From: Ponticaulis sp.
Lineage (GTDB): Bacteria; Pseudomonadota; Alphaproteobacteria; Caulobacterales; Hyphomonadaceae
Direction of reading: 5' to 3'
DNA: 36,299 nt
NCBI GenBank assembly: GCA_002701295.1
Contig: NZUJ01000104.1
Coordinates: forward strand, 1 to 36,299
The position numbers were made by a program, and so were the translations under genes. Every line of letters starts with the position of its first letter. Position 1 is the stretch's first letter. This document shows, in pieces, positions 16,839-25,263 of this stretch. The notes under the pieces are model-generated. The model was not told where the DNA came from, made no database searches, and saw only the letters and a program-made list of their open reading frames with translations.

Positions 16839-17321
16839 ATGAGTGAAGAATTATCTACTTTTGATATCAAAATACTTGATCAACTGCAAAAAGATGCCTC
16901 GTTGTCGACGGTGGAACTTGCAGAAGTCGTGGGTTTATCGCAATCGCCGTGCTGGCGTCGGCTACAGCGCCTCAAGGATGACGGCTACATCAAAAAGCAA
17001 GTCGCTATTCTGGACCGGGAAAAGCTCGGCTATGGCCTGCACATCTTTGCCTTCGTGAAGGTGAACCGGCTATCGCCCAAGGAACGCGAAACGTTTAAAA
17101 CGAAAATCGAAGCGACCCCCGAAATTCTCGAGTGCTATACGATATTCGGTGAGATGGACCTGCTGCTCAAGATTCAGGCGAAATCCATGAACTGGTATCA
17201 GCAGTTCCTGATGGATTTTCTCATGAACCTGCCCGGCGTTGAGAATGTGAACTCAACCGCCACGCTAGGCGAGATCAAATCGACAACGGCAATACCGATC
17301 AGAGGCAATCTCGCGCTCTGA
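16839..17321 (+). CDS. Lrp/AsnC-family transcriptional regulator (first)
   Basis: A 160-residue regulator. The helix-turn-helix is in STVELAEVVGLSQSPCWRRLQRLKDDGYI, followed by a RAM/AsnC ligand-binding domain (HIFAFVKVNRL, PEILECYTIFGEMDLLLKIQA, MNLPGVENVNSTATLGEIKS). An upstream GTG in frame exists at 16785, but AT-rich promoter-like DNA (TTGACA at 16791) lies inside that extension, so I chose ATG 16839. No Shine-Dalgarno sequence is visible. A GAAT-N5-ATTC palindrome ends three bases before the ATG and could be an autoregulatory operator. It is convergent with the amidohydrolase gene with only 2 bp between stops, at the edge of the peptidase region it may control. Confidence 0.92.
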   Translation: MSEELSTFDIKILDQLQKDASLSTVELAEVVGLSQSPCWRRLQRLKDDGYIKKQVAILDREKLGYGLHIFAFVKVNRLSPKERETFKTKIEATPEILECYTIFGEMDLLLKIQAKSMNWYQQFLMDFLMNLPGVENVNSTATLGEIKSTTAIPIRGNLAL

Positions 17322-17323
17322 GA

Positions 17324-19789
17324 TCAATTCTCTGGCGCGTAGGCCATGCACTCGACTTCGACCTGTGCATCACGCGCCAGACCTGCCACCGCGAATGCGC
17401 TGCGTGCTGGCCGACGCCCTTCTTCGAAGTATGTCATATAGACCTCGTTAAAGGCGTCCCAATTTTCGAAATCCTCGAGCATAACCGTGCATTTGAAGAC
17501 ATCTGACATTTGAAGGCCGACACTTTCAGTCAATTCGCGGACTTTCTCCATCACTTCGCGGGCATGCACCGTGAAGTCCGTTTCCTCACGATTTCTTCCG
17601 CCAATCTGACCGGAAAGATAGATGACATCACCAGCGCGGACCGCTCCAGAAAATGGGAGACCAGCCGGGTTGATCGGATGCCCATTGAGGGTCATCGGAA
17701 AGAATTCGAGCTCGCCGTCGTCAGAGGCTTCGCGGTAATCCGACCCACCATCAGGGCCGATCTTTGGCATTTCCGCCAGCGGTTCTGCGAACGGCTCAAT
17801 GTTGAGCTCTGTGTAGATTTCGGATGGGAAGAAAACCTCTCCATCCCGAACAACCATGGAGAGCGATTTGATAGCCCGGAGATCTTCAAGCGGGTTTCCC
17901 GGCATGACGATAAAATCAGCCAGCTTGCCAATTTCAATTGATCCGAGTTCATCCTCATAGCCAAGGTATTCAGCCGGCCCCCAGCTGGCGATTTTCAGCA
18001 CCTCACGGCGCGGAATGCCCGCCTTTTCATAGAGTTCGAGTTCACGATGCACGGTAAAACCTGTGCCATCATCTGTGCCGGGCAGAATTCTGATCCCTGC
18101 CTCATACAGCATACCAATCGTGTCGAGGACTCTCTGAAAGCCTTCCTGGTATTCCTTGTCCACCTGCTCGGTTGGCAGCGAGACAAAGCTCCGCTTGCGA
18201 TAGCGCTGATAACCAATCGGCATGTGGTCGAGATGATCTACATCACCTGCCGGCGTCTCGCCGGCGCGGCTCAGCATGAGACGTTCGAGAATGACGGCCG
18301 TCGGATCGATGCCGACATCATTCTCCTGCATGAGCTTGACGGTGTGCTGAACTTTCTCACTGTCCAGATCGAGATGAGCGCCGCGCGCCATGCCCGTCAG
18401 GCGCAAAGGCGTTCTGGTATCTTCATCGGCGGTCAGAACCCAGCTGAGCATCAGCTGGTTGATGTGTGTAATCTCCGCATAGCCTGCTTCAATCATGCGA
18501 TCCGCGGTTGTGAAGGCCGGCACGTGCCCAATCACCTCGAGACCGTTTGACTGCGCAAGAGCGACAATTGCTGGCACAAATGCCGGGTTCATCGAATTGT
18601 AGATTTTGATGAAGGGAAAGTCCCGGTCGACATAATATTGGACCGCATCAACGGCCTCTTCCTCACTATCAACGATGATGCCATATCGCGCTGAATAAGG
18701 GCTGCGACCTTCAATGAAACCCGCCTTGGTGATCCGTGGTCCGATAGCCTTTCCGGCTTCCATGTCGGCCATCAGGCTCTCGAGAAGCTCGTTCTGATTT
18801 CCCATATCGCGGGTCGATGTGACACCTGCCGCAAGGTAATAAAGCCCGCGGCCGAGCGCAGCATGTGAGTGCATATCCCACAGTCCCGCCATAAGTGTGG
18901 CACCATCGCCGTCGAACACTTTCATATTGTCTGGCCAGGCTTGTGTGGGGTTGTAAGGATCAATAGCTGCGATCCTGTTCTCCATGACCGTAACTGTGAC
19001 AAGATCAGTCAGCTGTTCGGTTTCTGGGTCGAAAATGCGGACACCCATGATGGCGAAACCGCCCGGATAATTATGGGTCAGACGAGTGGCAAGCTCTTCG
19101 GCCCGCTTCGTCGCGATCTCACCTGCGAGTTCCTGGAACTCAGGCGCCAGACTTTCATAGCCTTCGAGAAGCGTGGCAGAGCTTGCTGAAAAGCTCGCAA
19201 AGAAGCCACCACCAGCATCAAGCGCAAGCAAGCTGGGAGACATGTTGAGACCGCCAAGGCGATAAACTGATACGGGCGTTTTGGCTTCGCCCATCGCATA
19301 GTCGCCGACCTTTTCGAGTTTCAACTCGCCAGCTGGCAAGGCCGGCATGGTCATATCGGGATCAGCCAGTAAGGCTTTCGCATAGATGTAACTGGCCCAT
19401 GGGCTGCCGTCATTCACAGCATAAAGTGACGGCTCGCCAACTGTGATGTCACCTTCGTCGGCCTGACTGAACCAGATCGCCTGGCCGTCCTCCAGCTCAA
19501 AACTTTCTTCAACATCAGCCCCCATGAGAGATGTCCCAGAAACATACCAGCTGGTGGGAACACCCTGTTCGTCCAGCGTGATCGTCTCGGTGTGTTTTGG
19601 ACCGCGACCATTGCTGTCGACATAGTATTCCACCGTGACAGTATCGTCGTCGGTCGTGGCTCTGACATAGCCCACATCTTCACTCGATTGCTGAATGATA
19701 CGGAGTGTGCGGGTTTCCTGAGCGTAGGCTGAACCGCATAAGACCGCTGTGGCGGTGGCTGTCGAAATGATCAGGCTGAGAAGTTTCAT
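17324..19789 (-). CDS. Exported amidohydrolase fused to a C-terminal RidA domain
   Basis: An 821-residue protein with a signal peptide (residues 1-23, ending SAYA). Residues 24-240 are an uncharacterised beta-rich region. Residues 245-660 form a metal-dependent amidohydrolase: LWDMHSH (His307, His309), a likely carboxylated Lys395 in FPFIKIYNS, His422 (VIGHVPAF), His442 (ITHINQ) and Asp573 (PGTDDGTG). This pattern is seen in prolidase/Xaa-Arg dipeptidase-like members. Residues 700-821 are a RidA/YjgF domain retaining the imine-binding Arg (PARSAF, Arg796) and the C-terminal Glu (VEVECMAY, Glu813). The Rid family normally deaminates enamines/imines in the cytosol; here it is predicted to be periplasmic. 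It overlaps the upstream S10 gene by 4 bp. Confidence 0.87.
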   Translation of the reverse strand: MKLLSLIISTATATAVLCGSAYAQETRTLRIIQQSSEDVGYVRATTDDDTVTVEYYVDSNGRGPKHTETITLDEQGVPTSWYVSGTSLMGADVEESFELEDGQAIWFSQADEGDITVGEPSLYAVNDGSPWASYIYAKALLADPDMTMPALPAGELKLEKVGDYAMGEAKTPVSVYRLGGLNMSPSLLALDAGGGFFASFSASSATLLEGYESLAPEFQELAGEIATKRAEELATRLTHNYPGGFAIMGVRIFDPETEQLTDLVTVTVMENRIAAIDPYNPTQAWPDNMKVFDGDGATLMAGLWDMHSHAALGRGLYYLAAGVTSTRDMGNQNELLESLMADMEAGKAIGPRITKAGFIEGRSPYSARYGIIVDSEEEAVDAVQYYVDRDFPFIKIYNSMNPAFVPAIVALAQSNGLEVIGHVPAFTTADRMIEAGYAEITHINQLMLSWVLTADEDTRTPLRLTGMARGAHLDLDSEKVQHTVKLMQENDVGIDPTAVILERLMLSRAGETPAGDVDHLDHMPIGYQRYRKRSFVSLPTEQVDKEYQEGFQRVLDTIGMLYEAGIRILPGTDDGTGFTVHRELELYEKAGIPRREVLKIASWGPAEYLGYEDELGSIEIGKLADFIVMPGNPLEDLRAIKSLSMVVRDGEVFFPSEIYTELNIEPFAEPLAEMPKIGPDGGSDYREASDDGELEFFPMTLNGHPINPAGLPFSGAVRAGDVIYLSGQIGGRNREETDFTVHAREVMEKVRELTESVGLQMSDVFKCTVMLEDFENWDAFNEVYMTYFEEGRRPARSAFAVAGLARDAQVEVECMAYAPEN
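19185..19207. repeat. 23-bp direct repeat, copy 2
   Basis: Identical in sequence and orientation to 16684-16706. This copy encodes part of the stretch near residues 195-202 of the amidohydrolase-RidA protein, in a different reading frame from copy 1. Confidence 0.75.
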
Positions 19790-21252
19790 TCGGTGTCCAG
19801 AGCGTTTGAAATGGCAGTGCGGATAGCGTCAGCAAAGGCTGGCTTCACATCCGGCTCATCAAAGGGTGAGTGGCCGCCAAGCATTGGCATCAGGGTCACT
19901 TGTTCCGGCGGCAGACCTGCATGGCTCAGTTGATAGTCGAGCCCGAGGAGCGCGATCGCCAGATCGCGATATCCGCCAAAGACCAGGAGTTTTGTATCCG
20001 GATGGTCTTTCAAAAAGGCGGCCAGCTGTGGCAATCCGGTCAGCGCCGGTGAATAGGAACGGCCCTCGCCCTTCCAGTTCCAGGCGAAATTCGCGTCCAG
20101 ATTCAGAGACCGATAGCCATCGTCGCAGGCCGCGCCCGTGCCCGCCAGAAGATAGTCGGCAATATCCTGCGAGATGATCTTGTTCGAGCGCCCGAGACCC
20201 AGCGACGGGTCATTCGCCGCAGCCGGGCGGTCAGCATTCGCTGGTGGCGCTTTGTCGACGATGTTTCCTGTATTGAGACGGCTGACGAGTTTATTCTCTT
20301 CGGCCAGCACGTTTTCGAGGAAGTATTGAATATTGATCCGGAGATCAGCGTCCAGAACAGATTGTATAGAAAGCCCGGTCATTGCCGCGAGTTTTTCAGC
20401 CGTCTCTTCTGCCAAATCTGGTTCAATCGCATCACCCTTCTGAAGCGCGATCAGGTAGTCTGTTTCGGCAAACTCCCGTGCAACGTCCCAGGCCTCGTCT
20501 TCAGTCTCGGCCTCAATATCGGATTTTCCAACACGCCAAGCAGTGGCGGCAAAAGTTGGGAGATTGAAAACATTTCCCAGGTCGCTGGACGTCACCGCCG
20601 CATTGAGCATAGGCGAGACCATGAAGAGACCGCCTATATTCAGCTCTTCTACATGAGGCAAAAGCTGCGTCAGACGATAACCGCCATAGCTCTGACCGAC
20701 GATGAAGACCTTGTCGCCATCGCGATCATGCTCACTCAGCCAAGCTTTGATAAAGCGTGCGACAGCCTCGGCATCGCGATCAATACTCAGATAAGGCGAT
20801 GTGCCATCCGGATTACCAGAGCGGCTAAAACCTGTCTCAACCGGATCAATGAAAACAAGGTCGCCAGTATCGAGCAGCGTGACTGAATTGTCCTCGAACT
20901 TACCATCTGCCCGACTTTTGGGGCCCAGCGCAAAATGTAGCGGCGAAGAAGACGCACCTGGCCCGCCATTGAAAAGGAAAACCACAGGTCGCTCGCACTC
21001 ACATTCGAGAAGATAGCTGGTTCCCGAAATCGTTGTCGACGCGTCGCCCTCATTTTTGTCGAGGATCAGACTGTCCCAATGCATTTGGTAAGCCAGCTCA
21101 CCAGACGTGATCGTCACACCTTGCTTGAAAGTGTGCTCAAAGGCTGTGGGGGCTTCTGGAGTTTGCGCACATGCCGGAAGCGATGCAGCGCCTAGCACTA
21201 GCGCAAAAGCTGAAACGGTAGATCGAAATGAGGATATGGAGAGACTGATCAT
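19786..21252 (-). CDS. Periplasmic S10-family serine carboxypeptidase-like hydrolase (copy 1)
   Basis: A 488-residue alpha/beta hydrolase. The signal peptide ends near LPACAQ. The oxyanion motif is FLFNGGPGASSSPLHF, the nucleophile Ser188 is in VGQSYGGYR, the acid is Asp430 in FGGYRDLA, and the base is His461 in LGGHSPF, so the triad is complete. S10 enzymes remove C-terminal residues from peptides and in bacteria are mostly exported; the specificity here is unknown. It is the least similar of the three S10 copies (GQSYGG rather than GESYGT). It is translationally coupled (4-bp overlap) to the amidohydrolase-RidA gene, implying a joint pathway, and divergent from the class V PLP gene (196 bp). 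Confidence 0.9.
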   Translation of the reverse strand: MISLSISSFRSTVSAFALVLGAASLPACAQTPEAPTAFEHTFKQGVTITSGELAYQMHWDSLILDKNEGDASTTISGTSYLLECECERPVVFLFNGGPGASSSPLHFALGPKSRADGKFEDNSVTLLDTGDLVFIDPVETGFSRSGNPDGTSPYLSIDRDAEAVARFIKAWLSEHDRDGDKVFIVGQSYGGYRLTQLLPHVEELNIGGLFMVSPMLNAAVTSSDLGNVFNLPTFAATAWRVGKSDIEAETEDEAWDVAREFAETDYLIALQKGDAIEPDLAEETAEKLAAMTGLSIQSVLDADLRINIQYFLENVLAEENKLVSRLNTGNIVDKAPPANADRPAAANDPSLGLGRSNKIISQDIADYLLAGTGAACDDGYRSLNLDANFAWNWKGEGRSYSPALTGLPQLAAFLKDHPDTKLLVFGGYRDLAIALLGLDYQLSHAGLPPEQVTLMPMLGGHSPFDEPDVKPAFADAIRTAISNALDTE

Positions 21253-21448
21253 GATCGCATATTGATCCCTGTATGCGGAAAATTCCTATGCCCTTTCTCA
21301 CTCTATTGCGAAACCGGACGTATGGATCATGTTCGACGAGCGGTTCCTCTGCATGATCTTTTCTCAGAAGGTGCCGCCCCAATGATATTCGGCAACGACA
21401 TGGCGCACTTTCAGATTATCATAAGACTGAACTTCCCGGGAGCGAACC
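21253..21448. promoter_or_regulatory. Divergent intergenic region between S10 copy 1 and the class V PLP gene
   Basis: A 196-bp AT-leaning spacer that must hold both promoters. I cannot point to a convincing -35/-10 pair on either strand. TCAGATTATCATAAGACTGA (TCAG/CTGA symmetry) lies about 20 bp before the plus-strand gene, and a GGGAG ribosome-binding site precedes its ATG. Confidence 0.4.
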
Positions 21449-22711
21449 ATGAAACTCACGCGCCGTAGCTATCTTTCACTCAGCGCCGCTTCGATTGCAG
21501 GCCTTGCTGCCTGCCGGTCTGCGGCGTCCCAGACCGCACCGGGCGTAGCAGGCCTTCCATCTTCGACCGGCGCACTGCCTGACCTGACCAGCTTTCCGCT
21601 CGGTGAGGGCGTTACCTATCTCAATTGCGGTTCCCAGTTTCCGGTTAGCGTTCAGGCGCGAAAAGCGATTGATGAGTATCTGGACCACAAACAGGACTTC
21701 GGTGCCACTGATACATACCGTCTCAACGACAATGGTCCGATCGAGAAATTTGCAAAGCTGGTCAATGCAGACCCCGAAGAGCTGAGCTATGTTCAAAGCA
21801 CCACAACAGGTGAGATGATGGTTGTCCGCTCGCTTGGTCTGCCTGAACAAGGCGCGCGCGTCGTGTGCGATACCTTGCACTTTTTCGGTTCACTTCCACT
21901 CTATGCAGACCTCGGTAAGAAGGGCTGCGATATTGGCTGGGTTAAAGCGGTTGATGGGCGCATTCGTCTTGAAGACCTGGACAAAGCGATCACACCCGGC
22001 ACGAAGCTCGTTTCACTTTCCCTTGTCTCCACCATCAATGGCTTCGAGCAGGACCTCAAAGCGGTGTGTGATCTGGCGCATTCGCGCGGCGCACTGGTCT
22101 ATGCAGACATCATTCATGCTGCCGGATGCGTGCCAGTCGACCTGCACGCGAGCGGCGTCGATTTCGCGGCCTGCGCCAGCTATAAATGGCTGATGGGCGA
22201 ATTTGGCATGGGCTTTCTCTACGCCCGAAAAGGCGTGTGGGATCAGTTGGAGCGGACGAATTGGGGCTATTACGGTATGAGCTCCTTCTCGCCGCATATC
22301 TATCCTTATGACGCGCCAGGCGACACGATTGTCGACTATGGTTTTCAGGATAGCGCCAATGGCTGGTTCGCCGTCGGCACACACTCTCATACGCTCGTCG
22401 CACATCTCAACGCCTCGCTCGACTACTTACTCGAGATCGACGTTGAGAACATTCAGGCCTATACCCTGCCCATGATCGAACGCCTGAAAGAGGGCATGGC
22501 GGAAGCTGGGTTATCCGTTTTGACACCGCCGGAGAGCAAAACGCCCCTCGTGACCGGCGTCTATGAGAATGCTTATGCAAAGTGGAATGATGCATTCAAA
22601 GCGGCAGGCATCAACACCACCGTATCGCGCCATCGGATGCGCCCCAGCGTATCCCTGTTCAACACCATGGACGACGTCGAACATTTCCTTGAAGTTCTGA
22701 CGTCAGTCTGA
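21449..22711 (+). CDS. Exported class V aminotransferase-fold PLP enzyme (Tat lipoprotein signal)
   Basis: A 420-residue PLP enzyme of the class V (IscS/isopenicillin-N-epimerase-like) fold. The N-terminus TRRSYLSLSAASIAGLAAC has a twin-arginine motif followed by a lipobox (LAAC, Cys22), so a folded, cofactor-loaded enzyme is probably exported by Tat and lipidated. Active-site residues are intact: phosphate-binding STTTGEMM, His144 in DTLHFF, Asp220 and His223 in VYADIIHAAG, the Schiff-base Lys246 in ASYKWLMGEFG, and a C-terminal Arg in RMRPSVSLFNT. The reaction (lyase, epimerase or transaminase) cannot be assigned. It lies between two S10-peptidase operons and diverges from the RidA-fusion operon. 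Confidence 0.88.
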   Translation: MKLTRRSYLSLSAASIAGLAACRSAASQTAPGVAGLPSSTGALPDLTSFPLGEGVTYLNCGSQFPVSVQARKAIDEYLDHKQDFGATDTYRLNDNGPIEKFAKLVNADPEELSYVQSTTTGEMMVVRSLGLPEQGARVVCDTLHFFGSLPLYADLGKKGCDIGWVKAVDGRIRLEDLDKAITPGTKLVSLSLVSTINGFEQDLKAVCDLAHSRGALVYADIIHAAGCVPVDLHASGVDFAACASYKWLMGEFGMGFLYARKGVWDQLERTNWGYYGMSSFSPHIYPYDAPGDTIVDYGFQDSANGWFAVGTHSHTLVAHLNASLDYLLEIDVENIQAYTLPMIERLKEGMAEAGLSVLTPPESKTPLVTGVYENAYAKWNDAFKAAGINTTVSRHRMRPSVSLFNTMDDVEHFLEVLTSV

Positions 22712-22712
22712 C

Positions 22713-22727
22713 GCCTGTTGCACAGGC
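22713..22727. terminator. Possible bidirectional terminator hairpin
   Basis: GCCTGT-TGC-ACAGGC forms a 6-bp stem between the convergent class V gene and S10 copy 2. The T-tract is poor (ATTTCC), so efficiency is doubtful. Confidence 0.35.
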
Positions 22728-22771
22728 ATTTCCGAACGCGGCGGACCGGATTCGCTTGGTTTGGAGGTGCT

Positions 22772-24307
22772 CTAGTCTTTCAACAGGAAGGCTCGAAGAT
22801 CATCTGCAAAGGCTTCGGAAGTGCCACCGAGGTAAAGCATGTGACCTGATTCATATTCTTTGAACGTCACCCGATCCTCCGGAAGCGCCGCTGCAGCGAC
22901 CTGAGCCTTTGCCTCAGCTGGCGTGGTCACCAGGTCATAATAGCCTGATGCGACCATCAGATTGAGATCAGGGTTCCGACGCATCGCCCAAGCCAGCTCA
23001 TGCGCATAGGTTTCGCCTTGTATCGGGCCCTGTCGGCGGTAATTCCAACTAAAATTCAGATCCTGCCAGCGGATCGACAGATATGGGCGAGAAATTGCGA
23101 CCTCCAGGTCTTCCCGCAGCATCTGATGAAAACTTGCTACGAAGCCGGGCGTGTAGAGCGCCATGGCAGGATCGTCTGCAACCGGGTCATTTCCGCTTTG
23201 CGCTAGTGGAAGGGAATACCGGCTGTCATATTTGCCGAGTTCCATACCGGATGCACCCAGCACGCGTTTCACATAAGCGCCATCGTCGAGATGCAGGTCT
23301 TCTGAATACGCTGTTTCAGGCACACCAGTATAAGCTGACAGCTGCGCCAACACGTCAGCCTTTTCGGCGTCTGTGAGTGTTTCTTGCTGAAGCTTTAGTA
23401 GCGCCTCAAGATATGGCCCTTTGGCATAGGCCAGCGTTTCTTCAAAGAGCTCTGGAATGCTTTGCGGACCAGTCGTGATGCCGTGATAGCGTGACGTGAC
23501 CGCCTGACCAGGAAGTTGACGCGCAAGGGTCGCGGCAAGTTCTTCCGGTGTGAAATCGGGTGCACGGCCCATCTTACCAATCGTTGTACCGAGCATGATA
23601 ATGCCATCGAGCGTGATACCGCGCATCACACCGCCATAGAGCGGCCCACCTGTCAAAGCGCGCGGTAAAACTGCTGCCCGCACGGTGCCATAACTTTCAC
23701 CGAGCACGAATTTCGGGGAGTTCCAGCGCCCATATTCGGAGAGCCACAATTCCATGAATTGCGCGATTGAATTGGCATCTTCATCCACGCCCCAGAATGC
23801 GTTGGGCTTCGTTCCATTGAGCGTCCGGCTATATCCAGTGCCAATCGGATCGATGAAAACAATGTCGGCGACATCAAGCACAGAGGCCGGATTGTCGCGA
23901 ATTTCGAACGGCGGAACGGATGACGGGTTTACATCCGCATCGAGCACAACCTGACGCGGACCGATCGCACCCATATGGATCCAGATTGAGGCTGCACCAG
24001 GCCCACCATTGAACACAAAGAGCACTGGCCGGTTCGGGTCCTGAACATCGGTCCGGAGATAGGTGAAACTGAAAATACTTCCGGTAACATTGCCGGCGAG
24101 ATCATAAATATGCGTATCAGCAGCGATGGCCGCGTATTCGATCTCGCCGTTTTTGGTTTTTAGTTCATGACGTGTGATTTGCCGATATGGCTCAGGAACG
24201 CCCTCAACTGTGGGGACAATTTCAGAAGCTGGAGGCGGACCTTGCGCAATGGCCGTTCCGGAAAGCGTGAGCGCCAGACACCCGAGTGCCGCCAATAAGA
24301 TTTTCAT
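22772..24307 (-). CDS. Periplasmic S10-family serine carboxypeptidase-like hydrolase (copy 2)
   Basis: A 511-residue protein with a signal peptide (MKILLAALGCLALTLSGTAIAQ). The oxyanion motif FVFNGGPGAASIWIH, nucleophile Ser205 in VLGESYGTVRAA, acid Asp458 in SGYYDLVTT and base His489 in ESGHMLYL give a complete S10 triad. FIDPIGTGYSR is also typical of the family. It is predicted to be a soluble periplasmic carboxypeptidase. Its ATG overlaps the stop of the imine-reductase-like gene by 4 bp, making it the last gene of the TonB receptor operon. Confidence 0.92.
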   Translation of the reverse strand: MKILLAALGCLALTLSGTAIAQGPPPASEIVPTVEGVPEPYRQITRHELKTKNGEIEYAAIAADTHIYDLAGNVTGSIFSFTYLRTDVQDPNRPVLFVFNGGPGAASIWIHMGAIGPRQVVLDADVNPSSVPPFEIRDNPASVLDVADIVFIDPIGTGYSRTLNGTKPNAFWGVDEDANSIAQFMELWLSEYGRWNSPKFVLGESYGTVRAAVLPRALTGGPLYGGVMRGITLDGIIMLGTTIGKMGRAPDFTPEELAATLARQLPGQAVTSRYHGITTGPQSIPELFEETLAYAKGPYLEALLKLQQETLTDAEKADVLAQLSAYTGVPETAYSEDLHLDDGAYVKRVLGASGMELGKYDSRYSLPLAQSGNDPVADDPAMALYTPGFVASFHQMLREDLEVAISRPYLSIRWQDLNFSWNYRRQGPIQGETYAHELAWAMRRNPDLNLMVASGYYDLVTTPAEAKAQVAAAALPEDRVTFKEYESGHMLYLGGTSEAFADDLRAFLLKD

Positions 24308-25257
24308 CCGACTTCCTTCATCCGTTCGAAGACAAGAGCGGTTGCCGCGATGTCCTGCACGATATGCCCAAGCGAGTTGTAAAGTGTAATGTCATCGGGC
24401 GACACCCTGCCCTGAAGCCGACCAGAGGCGATCTCGCCTATCTCACCCACCAGGTGATCCTCACCAACGACACCCGACGCAATGGCGTGGCGAAGTTCAG
24501 CGCCCTGCGCCTGAACCGAAGGTGTGGAATCGGCGATGACGCGAGCAATTTTGATCACCGCGTCATCGCACTCGCGCGGGCCATCATAGCTCGAACCGAC
24601 CAGATTGATATGCGCACCCGGAGACACCCAATCCGCGAAGAGAACCGGCTCCCAGCTCGCGGTGACCGTGCAAATGATATGAGCGCCCTGGCAGGCCTTT
24701 TGCCCGTCTGTGAATGCAGATGTTGAGATACCAAGGTCCCGACCAATTTCAGCTGCCAGCTGATCTGCTTTTTCCTGATCTCGTCCCCAGACCCGAACTT
24801 CGGACAAGGGCCTGACTTCGGCGATTGCGAGAGCATGGTGATGCGCCTGTTCGCCTGTGCCCATAATGGTGAGGATTGATGCATAAGACAGCGCCAGAAG
24901 GTCAGTCGCCATAGCGCTGGCACAAGCCGTGCGGATCGCCGTGATCGTGCCAGCCTCAGCCTGACAGACCGGCGCGCGCGTTGCGGGATCGAAAACAACC
25001 ACAACGCCCTGATGCGACGGCACTGGAGGGTCGGTTCGCTCAGGCGTGACACCGACCAGTTTGGAGCCGAAAGCTCTGCCGGGTCCGAGTGTTCCTGCCA
25101 TGATGCCAAACATGTTCCCACCGCCGAGTGGAAGGATGTTGCGCAGCATTTGCTCGGTCTTGCCGTTCGCCAGCTGAATCATCGCATCCTTCATTGCCGG
25201 AATGCAGGCCGCGTAGGTGAGATGGGTTTTGATATCGTCCGGACTGATCAGAAGCAT
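24304..25257 (-). CDS. Ornithine cyclodeaminase/mu-crystallin family protein, probable imine reductase
   Basis: A 317-residue cytoplasmic NAD(P)-dependent enzyme. Hallmarks are FGSKLVGVTPER, the HQGVVVVFDPATRAPVCQAEAG dimer strand region, ITAIRTACASAMAT, the Rossmann motif IMGTGEQAHHHALA, and HINLVGSSYDGPRECDDAV. True ornithine cyclodeaminases carry a catalytic Asp in the V-G-S-D motif; here it is Ser (VGSS), as in ketimine/pyrroline- or piperideine-2-carboxylate reductases. I therefore favour reduction of a cyclic imino acid or ketimine, or an amino-acid dehydrogenase reaction. The gene is 6 bp from S10 copy 3 and overlaps S10 copy 2 by 4 bp. Confidence 0.85.
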   Translation of the reverse strand: MLLISPDDIKTHLTYAACIPAMKDAMIQLANGKTEQMLRNILPLGGGNMFGIMAGTLGPGRAFGSKLVGVTPERTDPPVPSHQGVVVVFDPATRAPVCQAEAGTITAIRTACASAMATDLLALSYASILTIMGTGEQAHHHALAIAEVRPLSEVRVWGRDQEKADQLAAEIGRDLGISTSAFTDGQKACQGAHIICTVTASWEPVLFADWVSPGAHINLVGSSYDGPRECDDAVIKIARVIADSTPSVQAQGAELRHAIASGVVGEDHLVGEIGEIASGRLQGRVSPDDITLYNSLGHIVQDIAATALVFERMKEVG

Positions 25258-25263
25258 GAACGC

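Noticed and set aside
14955-17321. Duplicate of the tRNA 3' end marking an att site
   Set aside because: I scanned downstream to 17321 for a repeat of the tRNA 3' sequence (GGTTCGAATCCTCC...) and saw none, so no att boundary is claimed.
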